Of a stretch of DNA of 64,000 bases, positions 41,279 through 51,738 are shown piece by piece. Positions within the stretch are counted from its first letter, which is position 1, and each line of letters opens with the position of its first letter. The position numbers and the translations under genes are program-made. A model generated the notes under the pieces. The model was not told the DNA's origin. It searched no databases and saw only the letters and a list, made by a program, of their open reading frames with translations. The stretch comes from Tritrichomonas musculus (lineage: Eukaryota > Parabasalia > Tritrichomonadida > Tritrichomonadidae), in the NCBI GenBank assembly GCA_039105265.1, contig JAPFFF010000009.1, positions 4,650,001 through 4,714,000 of the forward strand, written 5' to 3'.

Positions 41279-41579
41279 ATCTAATAATCAAGGGCCACCT
41301 CAAACCATACCAGGATGACTTTGGTGGCACCAATGTAGAATCTAATAATCAAGTGCCACCTCAAACCATACAAGGATGACTTTGGTGGCACCAATGTAGA
41401 ATCTAATAATCAAGTGCCACCTCAAACCATACAAGGATGACTTTGGTGGCACCAATGTAGAATCTAATAATCAAGTGCCACCTCAAACCATACAAGGATG
41501 ACTTTGGTGGCACCAATGTAGAATCTAATAATCAAGTGCCACCTCAAACCATACAAGGATGACTTTGGTGGCACCAATT
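41279..41579 (+). repeat. 61-bp tandem repeat, five copies
   Basis: Five near-identical 61-bp units begin near 41279, 41341, 41402, 41463 and 41524. Each contains GTGCCACC and, about 27 bp later, its complement GGTGGCAC, so every unit can fold into a hairpin. The first unit differs at two sites (GGGCCACC and ACCAGG); the others are essentially identical, implying recent amplification or homogenisation. Confidence 0.9.
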
Positions 41580-41865
41580 CCGGATTAATATTAATATTTC
41601 ATATTCTTTTTTCTTAGAGATTTAATAAATTATATCAAGTTTATTTTTTTCAATATCTTCAAATATTTTTATTTATTTTATTTTGTTTATTTATACTATT
41701 TTCCATTTTCTTACAACTGATAAATAAATATTACTGAATTTATAAATTCATATTCATAAATCTTTATTCTAATGATTGAACAGACAACATCAAATTCAAC
41801 AGAATTTAAACAATCAAAATTTGAATAATTCAAACAGACAACATCAAATTCAACAGAAGAATAAG

Positions 41866-42158
41866 AAAACGATGACAATGATGACAATGACAATGATTAC
41901 AATGACATTGATTACAATGAAGAAGAAGAAGATGGCAAAGATGACGATGGCAATGATGATGATTGCAATGAAGAAGAAGAAGATGATGACGATCAACTAA
42001 ATAAACTTGAAGATAAACTGGATAAACTTGAACATGAGCTTGATAATGAACTTGAAAAAATAAAAAAAAGAAAAAAGGAAGTTTCTGAAGAAGAAAGTGA
42101 TGCTGAAAATTGGCATAATGATTGCGATTATGATTATTCAGAAAATACTAAAAATTGA
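41866..42158 (+). other. Acidic low-complexity open frame without ATG
   Basis: A frame of Asp, Asn and Glu repeats turns into coiled-coil-like LNKLEDKLDKLEHELDNELE and ends at TGA 42156-42158. No ATG opens it, and a stop lies just before. Upstream, a 26-bp sequence beginning AACAGACAACATCAAATTC occurs twice (about 41780 and 41833). This is probably a decayed coding fragment of unknown origin. Confidence 0.35.
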
Positions 42159-42630
42159 GCAAAAAAATAATAGATCAAAATGCACAAAAAATGATAAAAG
42201 TTATTAAAACATTTTTTTAATAATTTTTAAAGGTGTAGTTTATTTTTCAAAAAATATTTTATTTTTTAATATATATAAATGCTTATATTTATATTATTTT
42301 AAATAGGGCTTTTTCGAAAAAAATACTTTTTGCTTAAAAAATAAAGTTTTTCCGAAAAAAGTAGATTTTTCGGAAAACGTTTTGAATGATTTTTGATCGT
42401 ACGGCCAAATAAATTCACAAAAATGTTTCCAAAAAATCAACTTTTTTCTGAAAAATTGTATTTTTTTCGAAAAAACTTTTTTTTTCGAAAAACTCCTAAT
42501 ATAGTTAATATCACAAGGATCAACTAAAGTATAGTTAGTCTTTTCTGAAGAACATTAAAAAGTGGAAATCATTCAGAAAAAATAATCTAAATAAAATAAT
42601 TGAAAAAACAAATCTTTTTATATTTTTACA
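42159..42630. other. A+T-rich spacer with TTCGAA palindromes
   Basis: About 470 bp with repeated TTTTTCGAAAAA-type palindromes (near 42310, 42350, 42375, 42466, 42482). No coding sequence. Confidence 0.4.
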
Positions 42631-42650
42631 TAATTTTTACCGAAACTACA

Positions 42651-42719
42651 TACCGCCTAGCGGGCGTCGAGCGAGGCTGAGCGAAGCGAAGCCGAGTCGA
42701 GACCCCGCGGTTGGCGGTA
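42651..42719. other. 69-nt GC-rich compound hairpin
   Basis: TACCGCC (42651-42657) pairs with GGCGGTA (42713-42719). Inside, CGGG pairs with CCCG and GGCT with AGCC, giving a three-tier stem. The interior has the GAGCGAAGCGAAGC short repeat. G+C is well over half, in sequence that is otherwise mostly A+T. Confidence 0.6.
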
Positions 42720-42788
42720 AGAATAGCATTTCCTTAAAAATGAATAGCATTTCCGTATAATAACGGGGCACTCCTATACGGAAGAGCC

Positions 42789-42802
42789 CTATCACGTGAT
42801 AG
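42789..42802. repeat. 14-bp palindrome flanked by direct repeats
   Basis: CTATCACGTGATAG is a perfect palindrome with a CACGTG core, flanked on both sides by AAGAGCC. It lies just before the first coiled-coil frame of the fossil. A protein-binding site is plausible, unproven. Confidence 0.5.
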
Positions 42803-43706
42803 AAGAGCCGCGAGAGCCCCGTTGTTATCAATGTGCATCAAGATTCAATGTTATAGAAGAATCATATAACTATTATTTAACACCAACATATACACCTCAA
42901 ATGCGACAACAGCAAGCATACATGCAACAACCTCTTCCTCCGATACAACAGCAAGCATATATACAACCGCTTCCTCCGATACAACAGCAAGAACAAGCAT
43001 CTCCAATACAAGCACAAGAACAAGCAAAAGAACAAGACCAAACACAAATACAAATACAGAAAGCCAATGAAAAAATACAAAAAGAGCAGAAACCAAAAAA
43101 ATTCCTTGATCTTATGCTAACATTAATGAATGAAGAAGAAGAAAATGAAAAAATTTCTGAAGACGATAGCAAGATTCATTGGAAGACAGTTCAAGAAAGA
43201 GATTGTAAAGCAAAGTGCTTCTTATGAAGATAAAATAAAAGAGATGCAAGAAAAAATACAAGAACTAACTTTAAAGTTAGCAGCCAAAGAAGCATCGAAA
43301 CCTCATGAAATATCTAATTCATTATGGAGCTGCGAATCAATCAATCATAAAATAGAAGAAAAAGTTACTGAAAAAGTTCACGAAAAATACAAGAAAAATG
43401 ACCAGTCTATGATCGTTCTCGACCAAAAAAAACATTGAATTAGAACGTTCTTTATTTGAAGTCAGAAAATATGCTTGTTCACGCGATGCCCAGAAGTTAT
43501 TAGATATAATGAATCACTTTGTCAATAATTATAATGAATATCAGCCAAAACCAGAAATAAATAACGAATACCAAACGATAATGTATCGTTTGCCCTTAAT
43601 AATTGGATCAAAAGCTTTTAATTCCAAATATGCAACAGTCAGTCAGAAACAAAAAATTTCAATTGTCAGTGCTTTTAAGCCTGATGTTAAAGATTTATTT
43701 TTTTAA
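42796..43706 (+). pseudogene. Gln-rich coiled-coil frames of the fossil
   Basis: The left part of the virus-like fossil. An N-terminal stretch with QQQAYMQQPLPPIQ-type repeats grades into coiled coil and then a helical region. Function unknown; structural-protein style. Broken, about two or three breaks. Confidence 0.4.
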
Positions 43707-43791
43707 AAAACAATTCAATTTTTAAAATTTTCAAAATTTTTATGGGGAATACTTATCGCCCCCGATAAAGGTCAATTTAATCATACTTAAA

Positions 43792-45831
43792 ATGGATTTC
43801 AACAAACTTTCAAGAGAAGAATTGATAAAACTTGTTCAAACCCAACAAAACTAAATACAGAGATTACAAAGAAGTGGCTTGTCGGGGAAAAAGATGAAAA
43901 CTAATATATCAAATGCAAATATCAAAAACGATAATGACATAATGAACTTGTCTATAGATTTTTATGAAGCCTCAAAGACACAAGCACGACAAGCATACGA
44001 AAAAAGAATACAAGAAGTCGACGATCAAGAGTTATTTCAAAGAGAACTCAAAGGACTCATGTTTATGGCTGCAAAAGAGTTCTCCTTTGACGTCGATATT
44101 GGAGACAGTGAGTGCAAAAATCTTGCATTTACAGAGATGCTTCGACACTGCTATAAGATTCGAAATAAATCAAAAGTTGTCGTCAACAACTACTTTGTAT
44201 ACAGATTTAAATATCACTTCATCAAAAATAATAACTGCCGATAACATCACGACGATGAGAAGTGATTTAAATGTTTTGACAAATAATTTTGATGTCGTTT
44301 CATATGATTTTCAAGCTATTTCAAATAAAGTTGATGATTTGAATTCAGAAATGGTCGCTATTAATTTAAAAACACAAAATTTAGAATATGATGAAAAAAA
44401 TGCACGAATGATTTCTTATGTTGCATTAGCTTTTGGTATAGCGGGGACAGTTGGAAGTGCTATATCTATCGGAATGTCAATTAACCCTAACTTCATCAAA
44501 TTCCCCACTAAAACTGTTTCCAATGCAGGCCAAACAACAACCAGAGGCGGTGGAATTTTGCAAAGAATTCAGAACTTTTTTAGAGAATGGTGGTATAGAA
44601 GAGCCGGCTATCGTAATCTTGGTGATATGGAATTGTTTGATAACCCAGGGGTTACTCGTTCAATACAATCAACAACTGATTTAATACCACTTTTTGAATG
44701 GTGCGATAAAGAATATGAACAATTACCTGATGAAACATTTGATGATGATTTTGATGACCCTACGAAAGCAGTTTTATCTATAAGAGCAACAGAAGAAATG
44801 TGTAATCAATTCAGAGATAGTTTGAAGAGACCTTTCAAATTATTGGCCTCAAAGGTCGAAGAGATTGAGAACAGTGAATTTATTTCAAAAAGTGATTTGA
44901 AAAGAGACGATACAATTGACATTAATGGCAAATTAATTGATGGCAAAATACATTTAGAAGCTGAGGATACAATAAGTGAAGGAATTATCAAAATCAGGAT
45001 TATGATCATGAAAGTAAGCGAATATAATGATATAGACTATGAAGAGAATTATCCAATAATTCATATATCAACTGGAGAGATATCGAACTATGAGGGCACA
45101 GAGAACTTTCCAACTGCATTTCTCCAAGACAAAACTATAATTATTGATAACCAAAAGAGACATAGAATTAGTGCAATCAGCATCAAAGAGAACACAGCGA
45201 TAGGAAGTATGAAATATTCTGTAAATGATATAGCATATATGAGTGACATTGATGCGCTTAATAAAAAGATTGATCAAATAGAAGAAAACTCACATACAAA
45301 CGATGAAAACATAGCAAAAATAATAAATACTTATCCTACAGTTGATGAAACAAATGCCGCTTTAGATGTGTTCAAAGGCAGAATTGAGATATTAGAGGCT
45401 GAGAATACTGCATTAAAGGCTACGATAGCCGCTTTTGAAGCCAGAATTGCTGCTCTCGAACCACATGGGCCATCTTTGCCTGATTTCTATCAAGGGTTTA
45501 CATATCATGAAGTTGGTGAAAATGATTTTATAGATATTATTGATAGAGGAGGGGGTGTCCTTTATTTCGATATATGTTTTGTTATACGTAAAATGATGAT
45601 ACAGAATATGTTGGAGTTTTTAATGATAATAATGATGTCAAACACTATGTCAGATCCAAATATGATATAGAGACTGAGGAATGTTTTTATTATATTGATG
45701 AATTAAATGGAAATACAGAACCCTTAACTCAAGATTCAAATGGTTATTGTAAAGTTCCTGATGAACTAAAGGATTCATTTGGTTCAAATTATACACGTAC
45801 AACATATCTTGAAGTTTTTTCAAAACCATAA
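43792..45831 (+). pseudogene. Long coiled-coil protein of the fossil with a hydrophobic segment
   Basis: A mostly open plus-strand region. It carries helical coiled coil, one glycine-rich hydrophobic segment (YVALAFGIAGTVGSAISIGM) followed by an Arg-rich stretch, then a long beta-looking part and a second coiled coil ending in a Gly-rich domain. Fibre- or capsid-associated proteins of virus-like elements often look like this, but no specific family is recognised. Broken, about three breaks. Confidence 0.4.
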
Positions 45832-45869
45832 ATGTTAGCTAATTCTATTTATTTTTTTTTTTTTTTTGC

Positions 45870-45945
45870 TTAAACCTATCTCTAGTGATATCATAGGTGC
45901 GGCTAGGTCTGGGCGGCCGTTTAGGACGCACAACCTAACGTAAAC
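45870..45945. other. GC-rich patch beside a T run
   Basis: A patch with pairing segments (ACCTAT at 45874-45879 with ATAGGT at 45893-45898; GTGCG at 45897-45901 with CGCAC at 45927-45931), directly after about 17 T. Composition contrasts sharply with its surroundings. Possible element end or structured RNA. Confidence 0.35.
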
Positions 45946-46039
45946 TACTGCAATTATTTGCAGAATATCATAAATAAAAATGTATTTTTATATTTAATCG
46001 ATCAAGTCAAAAATGATTAGAAAAAACTGTTTGAAAGAC

Positions 46040-47865
46040 TTAGTTCAAAAAAAGCCAATGCATTCTGTTGAGAAACGTGTATCCCATTGATAATTGATGA
46101 TGGTGATGATGTATTAGGTTTGACATCTTTGTAAAATGCGATTACATCAGGTATATCATTTTCTGGTTCTCAGTGGAGCATGAAGCATTTCCAGAATGCT
46201 TCAGCTTTTCCGTTTTGTTGAGGTCTATAACTATCTGTAGATGTTCTGTTTATTTTGTATAATTTGAAAAGTTCAATAAAATACTTACATATATTTTCTC
46301 CACTTTTGTCGGACAAATATGTTTTTGGAACACCATATCAGTTGTAGCTTTAATAAAACATTTTACATCTGGAATACAGTCCATACTTGAAAATAATATC
46401 ATAATGCTACTTATATATAAGTTTTTTTTCCAGCTAGGTTTATTTGCAAATTTTAGAGGATGTCCCACAAACTAAATAGTCTATAGATTCTTCCATATTT
46501 TTGATATTGTTTTTAATATTTTATATTAAAATTATATAAACTATATAATTATTATTATGTCGAAGAAAATTTAATATAGGGAACAAATAAACTTTTTTTT
46601 CAAAATTGAATTATTTTTCAATATTTTGAATATGATTCATCAAAATAAAAAAATAAAAAAAATATTTTTTTTGGCTTAATTTAATTGAAATATTGATTTT
46701 TATTAATGAAATTTATATTTAAAAATAATACTCTGAAAGTAAAACTCTTGATTTTTAATATATTTGTGCAAATTAATATGATTTATTTAAGATTCTGAAA
46801 AGAAAACCCATAAGAAAGAATATTATAGCAAATAAATGATAAAAATCAAAAGTAATTATTAAAAATAATTATAATTTCTTAAAAATTGTTTTTATTCATT
46901 ATTATTCATTGTTTTTTTTTTCAATTTTTTGCAGTAGAAGATGAGCTAGTACCAAAATCGTGTGAACTTATGAAGTATTTATAAAAATTCAACTTAAGTT
47001 TATTGTTTAGGTCGTAAATATTTTGAAATTAAATAGAATAGGTAATTTCTTTTTAGCAATTACCAACTTTTTGTAATTTAAAAATCTGAAATCCTAATTT
47101 TTGGAGTATATAAATAATGATACTATCATTTAATAATATAAATTTCTTTCCAAGTTGTATGTGATTATCTGAATTCTAGTAATAAGCTTAGCAAACTATC
47201 CTTTATTTCCAAATATCGGATCTATCCGATCTATTATATTTCTATAATTGATTTTTTTGCTTTTGATTGCTTCATGTTTTCATATAAAAAGAATAAAAAC
47301 CAAAATGTACGTTAAGAATTTTAAATTTATCGTATTGAGCCATTGAAATTTTCATTTTTTTAAATTAGTATTTGGTCAAAAACGATTCAGCAAATTTATT
47401 TGCTAATATCTTAATTTTAACTCGACAAATTTTTGATTAATATATCAATTTATAATTTAATAAAATTAAAAAAAATAAAATAATGATTAATAGAATATTT
47501 ATAGACTATTTTTTTTGTTTCAATCAAAACAACTTGATGATCTTGTTTTTACAAAAGAAAATCAAAACTGTGGCGCAAAAATGTATATCCTTTCAAAACA
47601 AAAAAATATATTTACAAGCCAAAGATATTAAGAATTATATTATTTTCACGAATCAGTCATTCAGCTAAATTATAAGTAGATTTTAACTTTATCGCTTAGA
47701 TTTATTTGATTTTTCTTATTTTGAACAACAATAAAATAGAAATCATTGAAAAAAATTGAATTTTATTTCTGTGGGACATCCTCTCAAATTTTAAAAATAT
47801 ATTTGATTGAGGACATTGAATTATTATAACAAACTTTTTGTGAATACCAAATGATTAGATAATTT
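46040..47865 (-). pseudogene. Integrase relic of the fossil, interrupted by a DNA element
   Basis: The minus strand at about 46190-46250 encodes NRTSTDSYRPQQNGKAEAFW, the last conserved part of a retroviral-type DDE integrase core as used by Maverick/Polinton elements. The right part lies beyond the inserted element at 46455-47784. Broken, with several breaks besides the insertion. Confidence 0.6.
46455..47784. mobile_element. 1.33-kb non-autonomous DNA element, hAT-like ends
   Basis: Perfect 15-bp terminal inverted repeats: AGAGGATGTCCCACA at 46455-46469 and its complement at 47770-47784. They are bordered by a perfect 8-bp direct repeat CAAATTTT (46447-46454 and 47785-47792). The interior is A+T rich with no transposase; a 61-codon frame at 47483-47668 is not credited. 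The ends share the AGAGG start of the 354-bp element at 16465 and the same duplication length, suggesting the same superfamily. It sits inside the integrase relic. Confidence 0.8.
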
Positions 47866-47867
47866 CA

Positions 47868-50800
47868 ATGTCTAGTGAAATTGACTCAATCAATGAGAAA
47901 TTAAATGAGATCATAAATCATATCCCAAACAAATATAGAAATAGTCAATATTTAGATTATATATCCAAACAGTCATTTAAGCAACTTGCTTTAATTAAAA
48001 TTTTTAATAAAGCTAACAATGCTTTCTCATTTAATGTTATTCCAGAAGAAGTGATTGATGATTTTATTTTGATTAACATTTTAGCAAAGAAAAAAGCAAA
48101 TATTGAAAATAACCTGCATTTTTTCCCCAATGAACAAAACGTTTCTTTTGAAGATGTATATTTGAAAATGAAAAATTCATACCAAAAGCATAGTTTTTTG
48201 GCACAGTTTGAAACGACAATTTCTTTCAAAGAAAAGGAAAACGAAAGATTTCAAAAACGTGAGTTTTCAGAAAAGTTAATGAAAAATGAAAAACAAATAT
48301 ATACCAAAGAAACCATAGAATATCATGATGGTAACATTGAATCAGAGATGATTCCTTTAGAAACGGATAATTCTAGATTTAATATTTCAAATTCACCAGA
48401 AAATATATCAAAGGAAATTCAACCCAATGAAACTGAAATAAACAACATCAATGACCAACAAATATCATCAGATAAAATTATTGATTCAAATGAATTTGAA
48501 GGAACAAATGAAGCAATTACCCCACTAAACACAAATGGCATCAGACAAGATGATTCATATACTCCAGATAATATATTAAAAGATATTCCTTTAGATAAAA
48601 CAGAAGAAGATATTCCTTTAGATAAAACAGAAGAAGATATTCCTTTAAATAATACGGAAGAAGATATTCCTTTAAATAAAACCGAAGAAAATATTCATTT
48701 AAATAATACGGAAGAAGATATTCCTTTAAATAATACGGAAGAAGATATTCTTTTAAATAATACAGAAGAAGATATTCCTTTAGATAAAATGAAAGAAGAT
48801 ATTCCTTTAGATAAAACGGAAGAAGATATTCCTTTAAATAAAACCGAAGAAAATATTCCTTTAAATAATACGGAAGAAGATATTCCTTTAAATAATACAG
48901 AAGAAGATATTCCTTTAGATAATACGGAAGAAGATATTCCTTTAAATAATACGGAAGAAGATATTCCTTTAAATAAAACAGAAGAAGATATTCCTTTAGA
49001 TAAAACGGAAGAAGATATTCATTTAAATGAAACCGAAGAAAATATTCATTTAAATAATACGGAAGAAGATATTCCTTTAAATAATACGGAAGAAGATATT
49101 CCTTTAAATAATACGGAAGAAGATATTCCTTTAAATAAAACAGAAGAAGATATTCCTTTAGATAATACGGAAGAAGATATTCCTTTAAATAATACGGAAG
49201 AAGATATTCCTTTAGATAAAACGAAAGAAGATATTCCTTTAAATGAAACCGAAGAAAATATTCCTTTAAATAATACGGGAGAAGATATTCTTTTAAATAA
49301 TACGGAAGAAGATATTCCTTTAGATAAAACGGAAGAAGATATTCCTTTAGATAAAACAGAAGAAGATATTCCTTTAGATAAAACGGAAGAAAATATTCCT
49401 TTAAATGAAACCGAAGAAAATATTCATTTAAATAATACGGAAGAAGATATTCCTTTAAATAATACGGAAGAAGATATTCCTTTAAATAAAACAGAAGAAG
49501 ATACTCCTTTAGATAAAACGGAAGAAGATATTCATTTAAATGAAACCGAAGAAAATATTCATTTAAATAATACTGAAGAAGATATTCCTTTAAATAATAC
49601 GGAAGAAGATATTCATTTAGGTAAAACTGAAGAAGAAGGCATTCATCTGGATAAAACCGAACAAGAAGATATTCATTTGGATAAACTAAAATCATCTGAT
49701 TTTAAAGACTCGAATGAAGTTGAAGAAGGAAAAGAAGATACCATCTCTTTAGAAACATATGGAACCAAGTTATATTATTCAAATTCTCCAGAAAATACAA
49801 TTAAAGAAACTCGTTCAAGTGAAGTTGAAAAAGATATGCTTAACAAACAACAAACATCATCAGATACTATTATTGATACAAGTCAATTTGAAAAAATAAA
49901 TGAAGAAATCAATGAAGAAGAATCAATACCTGATAACACCAGATCAAATGACATAGATACTCAAGAATATTATGTAATAGGAAGCCATTTGGATAAAACT
50001 GAAGAGAATGTGAATAATAATGAAAATAATACATCAACCGCTTCAATAGAAAAATTAAATTCAGCTATACAACCAAATCAAGATAATCTCGAAGAAGTTC
50101 ATAAAGAAAACCAAATAAATGCTGCAATTTTGGATAGGTATCAACTGATTATACAAAATGTTGAACATTTTTTCAAAACGCTTTACAATACAGGTTATGG
50201 ACATTTTGGTCAAATTGCTAAAGAGCTTGGAATTAATCCACAAACAATTGATGTAGCTTTTTACTCATCAACAGCTGCCGTAATAATATGTTTTCAACAT
50301 CTTCCAGACGAAGGATCATATACAAAATATCAAAATCTCCTTCTTACTCTTTCTAATTTATTTAGATCTTTTAATATTAATATGGTTCGTCCATTAAAAC
50401 AGCAAGAAATCAATAATACTGATTTATCTATGGGAAATCCAGTTAAACAGACATTATTAACACTCGAAACAATTTTTGCAAGTTACTTAAAAAACATTGA
50501 TATTTCTGATTTTTTAAATGTTCTTGAATTGAGATGCTCTTTTGATTACTGGCTATTAACTAATAATGATTGCGAAATTCCAATGGATTTGCTTCCACCA
50601 TCAAAATTCAGTCAATATGATTTTGAAATTGCTTCTTCTTTGAAAGATCAGAGTGAACTTTCAATTGAAACAAAACCAAGAATCAATGATTTTATACATC
50701 TCTTTACCTATTTAAATATATATGATGGCTATGACAAACGAATTGTTGTTGATGAATGGACAAAGCCAGAAATTGGCAATATTCTAAACGCCCTTCTTAA

Positions 50801-51209
50801 TTTTGGCTTTAATTCTGCTTCTTCAGCTGATTTTATAGCTAAAACATATATCATTACAAAGTCAATAGGAAACATTTCTTCGTGCATCGGGGAAATTTTA
50901 AAGATTCTTAAATCTGAACCGAATGTAGAAAACAATTCATTTAAAGGAATAGATGATGAAGTTTTCAAAACCATTAATTTTAATACAGATATTTATGAGA
51001 AAATTGGTGTAATTGTTAATAATCCTAGTAATTACTCTTTGACTGAAATCGAAATTGAATTTTTGAAAATAATTCTAAAATTTGGTATCCAATCATTCAA
51101 TGACATATTTTCAGATTCAAGATATGATTTCAAGGATAAACTACCAATGTTTGGAAACTTTGAAATGTTTACTAATCGTATTTCTGAAGTAATCGAAAGG
51201 TCAAAATGA
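47868..51209 (+). CDS. 1113-aa protein with about 39 nine-residue repeats
   Basis: A complete frame. Residues about 1-235 are charged with a helical N-terminus. About 238-590 is a tandem array of a 9-residue, 27-bp unit of the form DIPLNNTEE, with variants at the N, K or D positions. About 600-750 is acidic linker. About 760-1113 looks folded, with two W/F-G-type helical segments (VDEWTKPEIGNILNALLNFG and IEFLKIILKFGIQSFNDI) reminiscent of SANT-like helices in CHD-type remodellers; that likeness is weak. No signal peptide or membrane span. The repeat DNA also leaves the minus strand open over 384 codons, a shadow. It begins within a few bases of the fossil's right end. Confidence 0.8.
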   Translation: MSSEIDSINEKLNEIINHIPNKYRNSQYLDYISKQSFKQLALIKIFNKANNAFSFNVIPEEVIDDFILINILAKKKANIENNLHFFPNEQNVSFEDVYLKMKNSYQKHSFLAQFETTISFKEKENERFQKREFSEKLMKNEKQIYTKETIEYHDGNIESEMIPLETDNSRFNISNSPENISKEIQPNETEINNINDQQISSDKIIDSNEFEGTNEAITPLNTNGIRQDDSYTPDNILKDIPLDKTEEDIPLDKTEEDIPLNNTEEDIPLNKTEENIHLNNTEEDIPLNNTEEDILLNNTEEDIPLDKMKEDIPLDKTEEDIPLNKTEENIPLNNTEEDIPLNNTEEDIPLDNTEEDIPLNNTEEDIPLNKTEEDIPLDKTEEDIHLNETEENIHLNNTEEDIPLNNTEEDIPLNNTEEDIPLNKTEEDIPLDNTEEDIPLNNTEEDIPLDKTKEDIPLNETEENIPLNNTGEDILLNNTEEDIPLDKTEEDIPLDKTEEDIPLDKTEENIPLNETEENIHLNNTEEDIPLNNTEEDIPLNKTEEDTPLDKTEEDIHLNETEENIHLNNTEEDIPLNNTEEDIHLGKTEEEGIHLDKTEQEDIHLDKLKSSDFKDSNEVEEGKEDTISLETYGTKLYYSNSPENTIKETRSSEVEKDMLNKQQTSSDTIIDTSQFEKINEEINEEESIPDNTRSNDIDTQEYYVIGSHLDKTEENVNNNENNTSTASIEKLNSAIQPNQDNLEEVHKENQINAAILDRYQLIIQNVEHFFKTLYNTGYGHFGQIAKELGINPQTIDVAFYSSTAAVIICFQHLPDEGSYTKYQNLLLTLSNLFRSFNINMVRPLKQQEINNTDLSMGNPVKQTLLTLETIFASYLKNIDISDFLNVLELRCSFDYWLLTNNDCEIPMDLLPPSKFSQYDFEIASSLKDQSELSIETKPRINDFIHLFTYLNIYDGYDKRIVVDEWTKPEIGNILNALLNFGFNSASSADFIAKTYIITKSIGNISSCIGEILKILKSEPNVENNSFKGIDDEVFKTINFNTDIYEKIGVIVNNPSNYSLTEIEIEFLKIILKFGIQSFNDIFSDSRYDFKDKLPMFGNFEMFTNRISEVIERSK
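48579..49640 (+). repeat. 27-bp coding minisatellite, about 39 units
   Basis: A tandem array inside the preceding gene, unit GATATTCCTTTAAATAATAC plus GGAAGAA with small variants. All units keep the 27-bp period, so the reading frame never shifts. Higher-order blocks of several units appear to be duplicated (the ENIHLNNTEE type recurs at intervals). Confidence 0.9.
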
Positions 51210-51738
51210 CATTAACTTTTTTTAACATATTTTTATTTTTTATTTATTTACTTTCTTGCACCATTTTACTATTTTATTCAACAAATATATAATGATATTT
51301 CCCGCATATCTTGATTTATATCAAACTTATCTATAATAATTTTTCTCAATCCAAAATATTTTTTATATGGTGCAATAATTATATTTGTACTAAATACTAT
51401 GATATTAATATATTATTTATTTTTAATTTTAAGATCCTACAAAGATATTTTAAATTTTCCAATCAACCTAGAAATTCTTTGTTATCTAAGAAAAAGTTTT
51501 TAAAATAAAAAATTAAGAACTCAATTTAAATTTATAAAGATATGCTTTATGGAGTTCCTATTTATTGACGAAATTTGTACTAATAATCGATATCTATAAC
51601 ATTGCCGCTGATTTAATAAAAATAAAGTTGTAAAAAAGCATTTATAAAAAGAGATGAGATTAAATATAGAATATATTTAGGCACGAGAGTATTATTAAGA
51701 TAAAAAAAAAAAAGTTAATTCATCTGTTCATTGCGAAT
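51210..51738. other. Intergenic region, convergent genes
   Basis: 529 bp of A+T-rich spacer between convergent genes. A 65-codon plus-strand frame is Phe/Ile/Lys low complexity. No feature credited. Confidence 0.4.

Larger units (their letters stand above)
42631..47865. mobile_element. Maverick/Polinton-like fossil (probable)
   Basis: A broken virus-like element. Parts seen: a GC-rich hairpin and palindrome at its left (42651-42802), plus-strand coiled-coil frames of structural-protein style (42796-45831), and a minus-strand DDE integrase relic (about 46040-47865). A 1.33-kb DNA element has inserted into the integrase relic. Family is inferred from an integrase beside several unassigned structural-type frames, as in trichomonad Mavericks; no polymerase, packaging ATPase or protease was found. 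Broken, with roughly half a dozen breaks overall; fairly old, since the integrase is more decayed than the long coiled-coil frame. Outer ends not identified. Confidence 0.5.

Noticed and set aside
41279-41579. CRISPR-like array
   Set aside because: Units are contiguous with no unique spacers, and the window is eukaryotic; it is a simple satellite.
42646-42831. 61-codon minus-strand frame over the GC-rich hairpin
   Set aside because: Composed of the structured GC patch and its flanks; no protein-like pattern.
47483-47668. 61-codon frame inside the 1.33-kb element
   Set aside because: Low-complexity Lys/Phe/Ile sequence without transposase motifs.
48541-49695. 384-codon minus-strand frame with YLKEYLLPYY-type repeats
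   Set aside because: It is the complement of the 27-bp coding minisatellite; a period divisible by three keeps several frames open. The plus strand has the non-repeat ends of a real protein.
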